Shown: positions 17,918 to 27,105, numbered from the stretch's first letter. The stretch: 64,000 nt of DNA from Actinomycetes bacterium (GCA_021778895.1 JAJYBR010000002.1:218386-282385); one strand, 5' to 3'. The notes: generated by a model from the letters alone, not told the origin. Numbers and translations: made by a program.

Positions 17918-17947
17918 AGTGTAAAAACTTCAAGTACTTTAAGTCAA
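17918..17947 (-). promoter_or_regulatory. MerR-type promoter with palindrome in the spacer
   Basis: On the minus strand TTGACT (17947-17942) and TACACT (17923-17918) are 18 bases apart. The spacer holds an almost perfect 18-bp palindrome, ACTTAAAGTACTTGAAGT, at 17927-17944, where MerR proteins bind and twist the DNA. The coding start lies seven bases after the -10. Confidence 0.75.
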
Positions 17948-18487
17948 CGGACAACCGGACGGTCCGGTCGTTCGGCGGGCAGTCGGGCCCAGCACGAGCG
18001 AGCCGTCGACCTGCAACGCCCAGCCCGCAGACGGTGCACCGGATTCTTCGGGGATCCTCCGGCCCGGCCGCGCGCACCAGTGGTGGGTTCGAGGCAGGGA
18101 CGATCCGCCATCGGCGGTGCTGTCTCGGTGGACCCGGCACGGCGCGGTGCCCTGCCCCGGGGCCCGGCGGTTGGAGATGGGTTGGGCAGCCTCGCTGGCG
18201 GGGGCCGTCGAAAAAGAAGGATTTCCTCATCCACGGCGCCGAGGGCGGCGACCCGGGCGGACTCCTCATCGCTGACGCAGATTTGGTCACCCGTACGGGT
18301 GGTCAACGTCGCCACGACTTCATCGCGCTGGCCCGCGGGCGTGTTGCCGCGGCGCTGCGAGCGCGCTCCCAGGGAACCTGAGCGTTGGCTGAGAGCCGAC
18401 CTTCGCGCGCTGAAGGGAGTGTGCAAATCTCAGCGAACGCCGCCTGGTCCTGCTTGCGTTGCGTGACTTGGGGCGGAGGGGGAATTC
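17948..18487. other. Intergenic, no gene seen (540 bp)
   Basis: This lies between divergent merR and the giant secreted protein gene. Open frames exist on both strands but none has a start signal or recognisable domain. A perfect 14-bp palindrome, CACCCGTACGGGTG, sits at 18288-18301. A weak ECF-like pair, GAAC (18435-18438) and CGTT (18457-18460), precedes the giant gene. Confidence 0.45.
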
Positions 18488-21400
18488 GTGGGAATTCGTA
18501 CTGGCGCGGCACGTAGTGTCGTCGTCACTCTTTCTGCGCTGTCGGTCATCGTCGGGGCGGGCATCCTCGGACCCTCCGTCCTGCCTGGTGGTGCAGCAGT
18601 CTCCACGCCGCCAGGCTCGACCAGTAGTTCCACGAACGCGTCCGTCGCGGCGAACGGTGGAACCAGCACTGCCCGTGCGGTGCTGGCCAGCGACTCGGGT
18701 CGGGCGCGCAGCCTCGGAGGTCACCAGCCGGCGCCGCGGGTCGGGTCGCCGCTGAGTGCTCGGGCCACGGGTCACCAGCCCTTCACCCTCTCGCTGGGGC
18801 CCGCGGGAGCACGGATCCACGGCACGGGAATGACGATTCGTGGCATTCCGAGTCCGGCACCGAATGCGGTCTCGACTCGGACTGTCACGTCGGTGAACCT
18901 CTTTCGCTCACCCACGCGAGCCGTGGTACCGGCGCACGGGACCATCCCGTACGGCGAAGCCCTCACCGTTGTGGCGAACGTCAGCCAGACGCCGGGCCAT
19001 GCACCGGTCACCGCGGGGACCGTCGACTTCACCGAGAACGGGACGTCCGTGCAACCCGAGGGCGCGACCTCGGCCATTTGTCAGTCGGTCCCGGTCGTGC
19101 AGGGCACCGCGTCGTGCGTGCTGTCGGCCCTGGCCGCGAGTGCGACGCCGTACCGGTTCGGTGCCTCGTTCACACCCGCCCCGGGGACCCTCCACGCGAG
19201 CAGAGTGACCGTGTCACAGGGTGCCGAGGTCACGGTCGTGCCGGCGTCCACCACGATCACGCTCACCGGCGCGCCGGACGCGTCGTCTCCGGGCAACGTG
19301 CGCCTCGTGGCGACCGTGTCGGATGGCTCGTCGGGGTCCAACCTGCCGCCGACCGGCACCGTGTCGTTCCGGCAAGGGAACGTCGCGCTCACCTGTGCGC
19401 AAGCTTCAGCGATTCTGACCGAGACGTCCGCGTCGGCGTCCACCGAGGTCTGTGACGTGCCGGCGCCGAGTGAGACCACCACGTACACGGCCCGCTACGT
19501 TCCGACCGACGCAACCGATTTCGGCCCGTCGGGACCGGCCCCGGTGTCCGTGGCGCCCAGTGCCGTGCCCGCCGCGCCGGGAGTGACCGGCGGGGGGCTG
19601 TCCCCACTGGTCGCCCCACCTCGCAGCTCCGCCAGCAAGTCGAGTGGGACCGTCACCGCCCACGACACGTGCTCCTCCGTCTTCGGCCAACTGTGGATCG
19701 ACAGCGGCGGCACCTTGACGTTCACGGGTCCCCTCAACAGCCTCGGCTCCTCGGCGAGCCTCACGGTCACGAGCAGTCCCCAATCGGGAACGTGCACATC
19801 GACGACGAGTATCGCGTTCTCCTCGGCCACCCTGTCGCTCTTCGGCGGGACGCTGACGGGCTCGAGTCTCAGTGGCACCATCACCGACGGTTCGCCCGAT
19901 CCCCAGCTGTGCATCACGGCGGGCACTCTGGAGGGGGTGTCCATCAGCGGCAGCCTGTGCTTCTCGGTCTCGGCCGCCACAACCAGCGGGGGCACGATCG
20001 ACGGCATCACCAGCGCATCACTGAGTGCGAGTGGTTCCCTGAGCATCGCGTCGGTCGCCTCCCTCTCCGTGAGTACCATCACCATCAGCAACCTGGCACC
20101 TCCGACGGCGGACAACTGCTCGCTGAAGAACAGCGGCGACTGGTGGCTCTTCGTGGGCGGCAACCTGTCGCTGTCGATCTCGCAGTCGACTCTCACCGAG
20201 ACCGCCACGGGTTGCGTCGACTTGACGTCAGGCACATCCGCACTCAGCCTCACGTCCACGTTCACCGGCCTGGCCATCGGTCCGGTCACGCTCAACTCGC
20301 TGACGGTGACCCTGAGCTACGCGTCGGGCACCGGCTTCGGCGTCCAGGGCACGGCGGCTGTGTCGATCGCCATGCCGAGCGGCGGGACGCTCTCCACGAC
20401 CTTGACGGTGGCGTTCCAGAGCTCGGGCACCGTGGTCGTTGGCGGAGAGGCCAATCTCTCTAGTTGGCTGGGCTCGTCGTGGTCCGGGACCGCGTACCTG
20501 TACTACGCCACCGCGGCGGTCTCGAGCTTCGACACCGGCGTGTCAAGCCTCGGGAACCTCGACCTCGTGCAGGGCATCAATTTCGCGATCTCTCTCACGG
20601 GCCTCCCGTCGTCGATCAGCAGCGCCCTGCAAAACGTTGGCATCAACATGACGGGGACGCTTCTCGCGACCGGGTCCTACGACACCTCGTCGGGCACCTT
20701 CACACTCGCCATCACCTATACGTTCCCAACGTCTCCCCCAGTCCAGCTCTTCGACAATCAGGGCGTGGCCCTCGACCTCGTCTCGGCCACCGTGGCCTTC
20801 GAGACGACCGCGAGCTCCGCCAGCATCAACCTCACGATGAATGCGACGCTGTACCCCAACGGCACGGCCGCTGGGGCGCAAGCCGTGCCGGTGAGCGGCA
20901 CGCTCTCCGCGGCGATCAGCAGCACTCCTTCGGCGTCGATCAGCGTCTCGATCAACGAGCCGGGGTGTGCCCTGGGCGGCGGCTGGACCAACGCCTTCGG
21001 TGACAACGGGCTCACGGTGCAGTGCGCGGAGCTGACGGTCGGTGTGACGGCCGCCTTCCCCTACGTGACGGGGTCCATCCAAGGGGTAATCACTTCACTT
21101 CCGTCAGACATCGCCACTGCCATTGGCTACCAGGATGGGGCGCCCATCGCCTTCGCGTTCGGCTTCAACCCGTACTACCTGGACCTGAGCATCGGCACTC
21201 CCACCTCCACCACGACCGCCCTGGAGCCCCTCGCCAGCTTCGGCTACGGCTCGGCCCTCCAGGTCTCATACGCCCAACTGTGCTTCGCCGAGGGCGCCGT
21301 CCTGCTGCCCGACGGGCTGGGGTGCAACAACGGTTTCGTTCTCGCATTCTCCGCGACGATTGACAGCAGTATCTTCGCCAAACCCGTCTCCGTCAACGTC

Positions 21401-24046
21401 AGCGCGAGTCTCTCGATCAGCAACCCGGTGAGCCTGGATTTCTCCGCGAGCATTTCGCAGATCATTGTGGGTTCCGATCTGATCGTCGCACCGGTGACCC
21501 TGGTGGTGTGCGCCAGTACCGCACAGTCCTGTGCCAACGGCACCTCGAACTTCCAGTTCGAGTTCGATGGCTCGGCCTCGCTGAGTGGATCAGTCACGGT
21601 TCCCAACGCGGTGCAGTTGAGTGGAAGCCTGAGCCTGTCACTGAGCGTCGATCTGTCCACGGGTGGGTTCAGCGCCTTCGTGTCGGGATCGGTGAGCGGG
21701 TCGATATCTGTTTGGAATCCGTTCACCAACTGTTCGGGGGTGTGGTACAACCCCACGACGTGGCACTGTGACGGGAGCTGGGGGAGTTCCTCGACCGTCT
21801 CGCAGAGTCTCGGCACGACGGGCATCGCGGTCGGCTCGACCGGGCTGACGGTGATGATCAACGGCTACTCGGTGACCTTCCCCTTCAACTCCAACGACCC
21901 GCCGTCAGCGCCGATTCCCAGCACCTCCACCACGCTCACGTCGTCGGTGGGCGGCACCTCCTCGACGACGTCGACGTACGGCCAGTCGGTGGTGCTGACG
22001 GCCACCGTGACAGCGAGCGGGGCCACGTTCGACGGCCTCGGATCCGTCTCGTTCTACATTGGCGCCGAGCCCATCGCGGGGTGCAGCGGTACGTCGGCTG
22101 TGGCCCTGCAGGACGTCTCAGGGTCCTACACCGCGACGTGCACCACGTCGCAGGCGGTCGTTCCCTCGTCGAACGACACCATGATCTTGCCGGGGGGGTC
22201 GGACGCCATCGTGGCCGAGTACAGCGGCGACGCGAACTTCCCGCCCGCGGAGTCCGCCTCGGTGACCGAGACGGTGAACGCAGCGACACCGACCCTGACG
22301 GTGTCCGCTACTCCGAGCCTCGACTTCTACGGCCAGTCTCTGTCACTCTCGGTGGGTGTGTCCCCGACTGACGGAGGGGGCACGGTGACGTTCCTCGACA
22401 ACGGCGTGAACATCGCGGGCTGCGTCGGCCTGTCACTGACGGGCGATGCGGGTCTCGGCCTGGGCACGGACGACTCCGCCGGGGCCACGTGCTCAGTCGG
22501 CAGCTCGTGGTCGGCCGGCACGTACCCGATTACCGTCTCCTACTCCGGCGATGCCAGTGCCACCCAGGCGGTGTCTGCCGTCGACAACGTCGTGGTCCAC
22601 AAGGACAACACCAGTGCGACCGTGTCGGAGTCCCCGACGACCGTGACCTACGGCAACGAGTCCGCCTCCACCTTCACCGTGACCGTCACCACTGCTCACG
22701 GCGAGCAGATGCCCTTTACCGAGAGTGTGATCGTGCACGTGGGTGCAGCCTCCTGCACGGCGTCCGTGGCGCCGGCGACGGGTGGGGGGACGGGGACGTG
22801 CTCGATCGCCAACACCGCGCTGGGAGCGAGCACCACCCCCTATGCGGTGAAGACCACGTACCCGGGGGACGCCGACCTGAACGCGTCGGCCCTCACGACC
22901 GCCCCGACCGGGCTCACCGTGATCAAGGACAACACCAGTGCGACCGTGTCGGAGTCCCCGACGACCGTGACCTACGGCAACGAGTCCGCCTCCACCTTCA
23001 CCGTGACCGTCACCACTGCCCACGGCGAGCAGATGCCCTTTACCGAGAGTGTGATCGTGCACGTGGGATCGACCTCCTGCACGGCGTCCGTGGCGCCGGC
23101 GACGGGTGGGGGGACGGGAACCTGCTCGATCGCCAACACCGCGCTGGGAGCGAGCACCACCCCCTATGCGGTGACGACCACGTACCCGGGGGACGCCGAC
23201 CTGAACGCGTCCGGACTGGCGACGTCCCCGACCGGGCTCACCGTGATCAAGGACAACACGACGACGACTGTCACCAATTCGGCGTCCGCTCCCTACGCCA
23301 CCGAGACCTCTGTGATCTTCCACGTCAACGTGGCCCCTCACTACGGCGAGACCGGGCCCAGTGGCGAGCACGTCACCGTCACTGTGGGGTCGACGAGCTG
23401 TGACGTCATCCTCAGCGACGGCGGGGGATCCTGCCACCTCGCCATCGCGGTGCTGCCCGTCGGTGGACCGTACGCGGTGTCGGTCACCTACCCCGGTGAC
23501 AGCAACTTCAACGGCTCGACCGGCACGAACTCCTTCAGCGTGGTGACGACGTCGACGCCTGACTGCACGCGTGACGCGGGGGCCAAACTGGTCGGGGCCA
23601 ACTTTGCCGGGGCCAACCTGGCCGGGTGCGACCTGTCCGGCGCGAATCTCAAGAACGCCGACCTCGAGGGGGCGAGCCTCCGAGGGGCGAACCTCCAGGG
23701 GGCGAACTTGAAGGGGGCCATCCTGCAAGGCGACAACCTGGTGGGCGCGAACCTCGCTGGCACCAACCTCATGGGGGACAATGTCCAGTACGCCAACCTG
23801 CAGGGTGTCGACTTGCAGCAGGCGAATCTGCAGTACGCGAACCTCGCCACTTCCTACGACTTCAGCGGCTCGAACCTCGAGGGTGCCAACCTCCAGCACG
23901 CCAATCTGTTGGACGCGAACCTGGAGGACGCCAATCTGTCGGACGCGAACCTCCACTACGCCGATTTGGCGGGCGCCAATCTGACGGGTGCCAACCTCCA
24001 GGGGGCCAACTTGCTCGGGGCCAACCTGACGGGCACCGTTACCTGA
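18488..24046 (+). CDS. Giant secreted Ig-like/pentapeptide-repeat protein
   Basis: 1852 residues from a GTG preceded by GGAGGGGG. Layout: N-terminal signal-like hydrophobic stretch (~9-30); Ser/Thr-rich linker; two Ig-like domains (~134-243, ~250-348); a very long Ser/Thr/Gly beta-rich region (~375-1140) with few charged residues; five more Ig-like domains (~1143-1690, with YSGDA or YPGDA motifs near strand ends); then a pentapeptide-repeat solenoid (~1696-1850, A(N/D)LxG units). No LPXTG and no C-terminal membrane anchor are seen. The Ig repeats resemble those of bacterial surface adhesins. Function is unknown; exported adhesin or matrix protein is an inference. Confidence 0.8.
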   Translation: MGIRTGAARSVVVTLSALSVIVGAGILGPSVLPGGAAVSTPPGSTSSSTNASVAANGGTSTARAVLASDSGRARSLGGHQPAPRVGSPLSARATGHQPFTLSLGPAGARIHGTGMTIRGIPSPAPNAVSTRTVTSVNLFRSPTRAVVPAHGTIPYGEALTVVANVSQTPGHAPVTAGTVDFTENGTSVQPEGATSAICQSVPVVQGTASCVLSALAASATPYRFGASFTPAPGTLHASRVTVSQGAEVTVVPASTTITLTGAPDASSPGNVRLVATVSDGSSGSNLPPTGTVSFRQGNVALTCAQASAILTETSASASTEVCDVPAPSETTTYTARYVPTDATDFGPSGPAPVSVAPSAVPAAPGVTGGGLSPLVAPPRSSASKSSGTVTAHDTCSSVFGQLWIDSGGTLTFTGPLNSLGSSASLTVTSSPQSGTCTSTTSIAFSSATLSLFGGTLTGSSLSGTITDGSPDPQLCITAGTLEGVSISGSLCFSVSAATTSGGTIDGITSASLSASGSLSIASVASLSVSTITISNLAPPTADNCSLKNSGDWWLFVGGNLSLSISQSTLTETATGCVDLTSGTSALSLTSTFTGLAIGPVTLNSLTVTLSYASGTGFGVQGTAAVSIAMPSGGTLSTTLTVAFQSSGTVVVGGEANLSSWLGSSWSGTAYLYYATAAVSSFDTGVSSLGNLDLVQGINFAISLTGLPSSISSALQNVGINMTGTLLATGSYDTSSGTFTLAITYTFPTSPPVQLFDNQGVALDLVSATVAFETTASSASINLTMNATLYPNGTAAGAQAVPVSGTLSAAISSTPSASISVSINEPGCALGGGWTNAFGDNGLTVQCAELTVGVTAAFPYVTGSIQGVITSLPSDIATAIGYQDGAPIAFAFGFNPYYLDLSIGTPTSTTTALEPLASFGYGSALQVSYAQLCFAEGAVLLPDGLGCNNGFVLAFSATIDSSIFAKPVSVNVSASLSISNPVSLDFSASISQIIVGSDLIVAPVTLVVCASTAQSCANGTSNFQFEFDGSASLSGSVTVPNAVQLSGSLSLSLSVDLSTGGFSAFVSGSVSGSISVWNPFTNCSGVWYNPTTWHCDGSWGSSSTVSQSLGTTGIAVGSTGLTVMINGYSVTFPFNSNDPPSAPIPSTSTTLTSSVGGTSSTTSTYGQSVVLTATVTASGATFDGLGSVSFYIGAEPIAGCSGTSAVALQDVSGSYTATCTTSQAVVPSSNDTMILPGGSDAIVAEYSGDANFPPAESASVTETVNAATPTLTVSATPSLDFYGQSLSLSVGVSPTDGGGTVTFLDNGVNIAGCVGLSLTGDAGLGLGTDDSAGATCSVGSSWSAGTYPITVSYSGDASATQAVSAVDNVVVHKDNTSATVSESPTTVTYGNESASTFTVTVTTAHGEQMPFTESVIVHVGAASCTASVAPATGGGTGTCSIANTALGASTTPYAVKTTYPGDADLNASALTTAPTGLTVIKDNTSATVSESPTTVTYGNESASTFTVTVTTAHGEQMPFTESVIVHVGSTSCTASVAPATGGGTGTCSIANTALGASTTPYAVTTTYPGDADLNASGLATSPTGLTVIKDNTTTTVTNSASAPYATETSVIFHVNVAPHYGETGPSGEHVTVTVGSTSCDVILSDGGGSCHLAIAVLPVGGPYAVSVTYPGDSNFNGSTGTNSFSVVTTSTPDCTRDAGAKLVGANFAGANLAGCDLSGANLKNADLEGASLRGANLQGANLKGAILQGDNLVGANLAGTNLMGDNVQYANLQGVDLQQANLQYANLATSYDFSGSNLEGANLQHANLLDANLEDANLSDANLHYADLAGANLTGANLQGANLLGANLTGTVT
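22601..23248 (+). repeat. Two tandem 324-bp Ig-domain repeats
   Basis: Copies at 22601-22924 and 22925-23248 differ at about fifteen positions by my count and each encodes 108 residues. A third, diverged copy begins at 23249 with the same KDNT start. The near identity points to recent duplication or continuing gene conversion. Confidence 0.92.
23573..24040 (+). repeat. Pentapeptide-repeat solenoid coding region
   Basis: About thirty tandem five-residue units of form A(N/D)LxG or A(N/D)LxD encode a right-handed quadrilateral beta-helix at the extreme C-terminus of the giant protein. One unit set is broken by ATSYDFSGS. DNA copies are related but not identical. Confidence 0.88.
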
Positions 24047-24692
24047 TGATCCGCGTCGCTCCGGGATCCCGGCCGTCAAGGGTCGCGGACTCGCGTTCGA
24101 CGGTCAGGGGCCTTGATGTACTCGATGGATCGCTGCCGGTGTCGTCGGTAGGTCTCGCGGTCTGCGGGAACCGGAGACGTCTGGCAGTCACCGAAGGGTA
24201 GGCGAACCTCACCCGGCTGTCGGTGGAGACGAGATTGCTAGTGAGAGGAAGTCGACACAGCCTTCGAAGTCGCCAGAGACGGGGACGGACGTGGGGTGGC
24301 TCCCAGGTCGAAGTCAGGGGACTGGCCAGCTGGAGGTAGGAGCGACCAATGCGCTCCCGTGGCAGGTCAGGGGAATCGGCCAACTTCGCGTTGCATTCCC
24401 GGGCGCTGCTGATCGTCGGTCCGTTATGAACGCAGTGGCCGGAGAAGACCCCCCCCGGCACCAGTCGTGTGAGGGAGCGCCCGGAATGCCGCAGTCTCCC
24501 GCCCAGGGATCTGCCCCATGATCGACGTGAGCCGCCCTCCCTTGCGCACGTAGACATCACGGAGCCAGTGGTGCCAAAGACTTCGTCCACGTTGGAGCGA
24601 TGATCGTGACGCGTTCTGGCCGCGATGGTGCCCCTGCACTAGTGAAGTTTGCCGAAGGAGAGATGTCACGAAGGGGTACCGAGAAGTTGTGC
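24047..24692. other. Intergenic, no gene seen (~650 bp)
   Basis: This lies between the giant gene and the ECF sigma promoter. Short open frames on both strands have no ribosome site or recognisable motif. It could hold an untranslated leader or decayed DNA, but nothing specific is visible. Confidence 0.45.
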
Positions 24693-24717
24693 GAACCCCG
24701 GGGCGCACTCGAGCGTC
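24693..24717 (+). promoter_or_regulatory. ECF sigma-type promoter (GAAC-N17-CGTC)
   Basis: GAAC at 24693-24696 and CGTC at 24714-24717 are separated by 17 bases, the classic spacing for ECF sigma promoters. It lies 28 bases before the ATG of the ECF sigma gene, so the sigma factor probably transcribes its own gene. Confidence 0.7.
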
Positions 24718-24745
24718 TCTTATGTTGTGACGATGGGCACCGTCG

Positions 24746-25318
24746 ATGGCTGAGAGCGGGGGTGAAGAGGTGGCGGCGTCTCTCGGCACGTCCGTGCTCG
24801 AGCGTCGTCTCGAGGCGGAATATGCGAGGTCTGTTCGCACCGCGTATCTCATCGTCGGTAATCGTCAAGACGCCGAGGACGCCGTGCAAGAGGCGTACCT
24901 TCGCGCGTGGAGGTTCCGAGACTCACTGGAGGACGAGTCACGCTTCTCGCCGTGGCTCTATCGCGTCGTTGTCAATGCCTGTCATTCCAGACTGCGATCC
25001 GAGATTCCTCATCGCGATCGGCGTCGCGACCTCGAGCAGCGCGACGATGCCGTCGACGAGGACGGCGTGGCGTCGAGACTTGCCCTGACCGACTCCGTGA
25101 AGCTCGCACTTGCCAGTCTCCCGACGCATCTGCGCGTCGTGGTCGTGCTTCGCTACTACGCCGAGCTTCCCGAAGACGAGATCGCCGCCGTGATCAGCCG
25201 GCAGGTCGGCACGGTCAAGTCACGCCTGCACGAGGCGCGCCGGCGACTGGCCGAGCATCCCGCTTTGCGCCCCGAGACACCGCGCGAGTCCGCCACCCGG
25301 GAGGGGGCAGCACCATGA
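24746..25318 (+). CDS. ECF (group 4) RNA polymerase sigma factor
   Basis: 190 residues. Region 2 (~24-90) includes GNRQDAEDAVQEAYLRAWRF and the promoter-melting helix FSPWLYRVVVNAC. Region 4 (~115-172) includes LRVVVVLRYYAELPEDEIA and VGTVKSRLHEARRRL, the -35-binding HTH. No C-terminal extension. The start may be the ATG at 24746 or the GTG at 24770, which has a better upstream GGTGAAGAGG. It overlaps the DUF4349 gene by ATGA, which suggests a sigma/regulator pair. Confidence 0.9.
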   Translation: MAESGGEEVAASLGTSVLERRLEAEYARSVRTAYLIVGNRQDAEDAVQEAYLRAWRFRDSLEDESRFSPWLYRVVVNACHSRLRSEIPHRDRRRDLEQRDDAVDEDGVASRLALTDSVKLALASLPTHLRVVVVLRYYAELPEDEIAAVISRQVGTVKSRLHEARRRLAEHPALRPETPRESATREGAAP

Positions 25319-26403
25319 CCATGATCGATGAAGACTTCCTCTCTGCGGCGCTTCGAGGTGCTGCGGACGCCGTGGACGTTGACGACGGAGCCGCGCGGCG
25401 GATCCTCCGAGAAGCTCGCTCCTCGCCGGGCGAAGACCGTCGAATCAGGACACGGTTCGGGCAACACCGCTCTCTTCCACTCCTGGTTGGAGCAGCCGCA
25501 CTCCTGGTGGTTGGCGCGATCTCGTGGCCTTTGCTGCGCAGCGAGAGGGGCGTTCACTCGACGAGCGCCGTTCACGGGTTGCCAGCTCGTGTCTTGTATC
25601 CGCCCACGGCCCAAGGCGGTCTCGTGGTCACCGGTTCCGGAGTGTCGTTCGGTGCACAGATCCCACGTGGATCTTCGAAGACGATGACTTCGACAGCTGG
25701 AGCGTCCGCAGTGGGGGGGCCCCGCATCGAGTCGACGGGCTCGGTCGAGCTGCGTGTTGCCGCCGGAAGGGTGGCGTCGACCCTTACGGCACTGGGCCAG
25801 GTGGCTCAACGAGACGGTGGATCGACCGTCAGCACGCAGGCGCAGATGAACAATCGTGCGTCGGGCCACTTCGCCAGCGGGACGATTGTCCTGCAGGTTC
25901 CCGAGAGGTCGTTCGCCAAGCTCGTCGACCAAGTCCAGCGGCTCGGCCGCACCCTCGCGGTCAGCACGACGTCCACGGACGTCACGGGCCAGTACGTGGA
26001 TCTGAGCGCGCGAATCTCGGCTGCGGAGGCGACGAGAACTCAATATCTGGCGATCATGGCGCGCGCCACGTCGATCGGTGCCGTTCTCGCGGTGCAGCAA
26101 CGGCTGGACAGCATCCAAAGCCAGATCGAGCAGCTCCAGGGCCAGTTGCATCTGCTCGATCACGAGACAACGGACGGCGCATTGACGGTTGTTGTCTCCA
26201 CGAGCGTGGCGGGACCGCCAGTCGCTCACCACAGTTCGGGCCCCGCCAAGGCGTTCCATGATGCGGTGAGTGGTTTCGTCACGGGCGTCGAGTGGATGAT
26301 TCGACTCTCGGGGCCAGTCCTGTTCGCCGTTCTCCTGCTCGGTGTGTTCTTCCTGGTTGGCAAATGGATCTGGCGCCGGCGACACCTCGGAGACCCCAGT
26401 TAG
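25315..26403 (+). CDS. DUF4349-like membrane protein, candidate anti-sigma factor
   Basis: 362 residues. A cytoplasmic N-terminus (~1-55, DEDFLSAALRGAADAVDVDDG) precedes a transmembrane helix (~57-76). The extracytoplasmic domain (~135-325) resembles DUF4349: STGSVELRVA, ERSFAKLVDQVQRLG, STDVTGQYVDLSARI and a coiled coil (~260-295, QRLDSIQSQIEQLQGQLHLL). A second helix (~330-350) and a basic tail end it. It lacks a zinc anti-sigma HxxxCxxC motif. Overlap with the sigma gene suggests its cytoplasmic part holds the sigma factor; this is inference. DUF4349 function is not known. Confidence 0.78.
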   Translation: MTMIDEDFLSAALRGAADAVDVDDGAARRILREARSSPGEDRRIRTRFGQHRSLPLLVGAAALLVVGAISWPLLRSERGVHSTSAVHGLPARVLYPPTAQGGLVVTGSGVSFGAQIPRGSSKTMTSTAGASAVGGPRIESTGSVELRVAAGRVASTLTALGQVAQRDGGSTVSTQAQMNNRASGHFASGTIVLQVPERSFAKLVDQVQRLGRTLAVSTTSTDVTGQYVDLSARISAAEATRTQYLAIMARATSIGAVLAVQQRLDSIQSQIEQLQGQLHLLDHETTDGALTVVVSTSVAGPPVAHHSSGPAKAFHDAVSGFVTGVEWMIRLSGPVLFAVLLLGVFFLVGKWIWRRRHLGDPS

Positions 26404-26583
26404 TTGGTGCGGGTGATGCAGCCGTGCATGACGGAGACTCCTGTCTCCGGCCGAAATCGACCGAGAACCACGAGGCGATGTGGCACGAGCCAAGAGCATT
26501 CGGGGAGGGTCTGTCACGGGCAGGTGCCAGGCCAGGATGCGTGTTGTGGTTACTTAGGCAAGAGTGAGGGCACGAAGAACCGA

Positions 26584-27105
26584 ATGCGGCTCCGCATCGC
26601 CATTCCGATGGTCTTGGGCACCGCACTCCTGCTATCAGCTTGTGGCAGCCTGTCGTCGAACGGATCCACGACCACCACGCCGGCGGCCAAGACGGCGTAT
26701 CTCTGTGGGGTCATCCCCCGGGTGGACCGACTGGTCGTCACGAGGCAGGCTCCCGGTCGTCCGTTCATCTTCCGGTTTCCCTCGGTGGTCACGGTCACGA
26801 ACGCGTTCGACGCGCAAGTTGTGGCGAAAGCCGCCTGCGCATTGCCCGATGCGCCGAAGGGCGCCCAGGCGTGTCCCCTTGAATTCGTCCTCTTCTACCA
26901 TCTCGTCTTTGCGGTGCGGGGCGAAAAAGGCATGGGCGGCGAAGCGATAGACGTGAACCCCACGGGGTGCCAGGCGGTCACGGGGCTCGGAGCCGTGCGT
27001 GAGGCCATGTCCTCTATCAACTTCTACCGGCTCCTCGGGAACGCGATGGGGGTGAGGAGCGCCAGTTACCTGACGTTCAGAGGAGCCTTCCGAACAGGCG
27101 GCTGA
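26584..27105 (+). CDS. Putative lipoprotein
   Basis: 173 residues from the ATG at 26584. Signal peptide MRLRIAIPMVLGTALLLSAC with lipobox LSAC, so a lipid-anchored surface protein is likely. The mature part begins with a Ser/Thr linker, contains four further cysteines (LCGV, AACAL, QACPL, TGCQA) that could form two disulphides, and has no recognised domain. In-frame upstream codons have no signal sequence and are rejected. It follows the sigma/DUF4349 pair after 180 bases and may belong to the same envelope response. Confidence 0.65.
   Translation: MRLRIAIPMVLGTALLLSACGSLSSNGSTTTTPAAKTAYLCGVIPRVDRLVVTRQAPGRPFIFRFPSVVTVTNAFDAQVVAKAACALPDAPKGAQACPLEFVLFYHLVFAVRGEKGMGGEAIDVNPTGCQAVTGLGAVREAMSSINFYRLLGNAMGVRSASYLTFRGAFRTGG

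Noticed and set aside
18288..18301. 14-bp palindrome as a defined operator
   Set aside because: Perfect but isolated; too short and too far from either start to assign a role.
17944..18426. Minus-strand frame upstream of merR
   Set aside because: It covers the MerR promoter and has no recognisable domain or ribosome site.
22493..24079. 528-codon minus-strand open frame opposite the pentapeptide region
   Set aside because: The repetitive product mirrors the plus-strand repeats; there is no start signal and the plus frame is clearly coding.
24291..24521. 76-codon plus-strand frame between the giant gene and the sigma factor
   Set aside because: Composition is unlike neighbours, there is no start signal and no motif.
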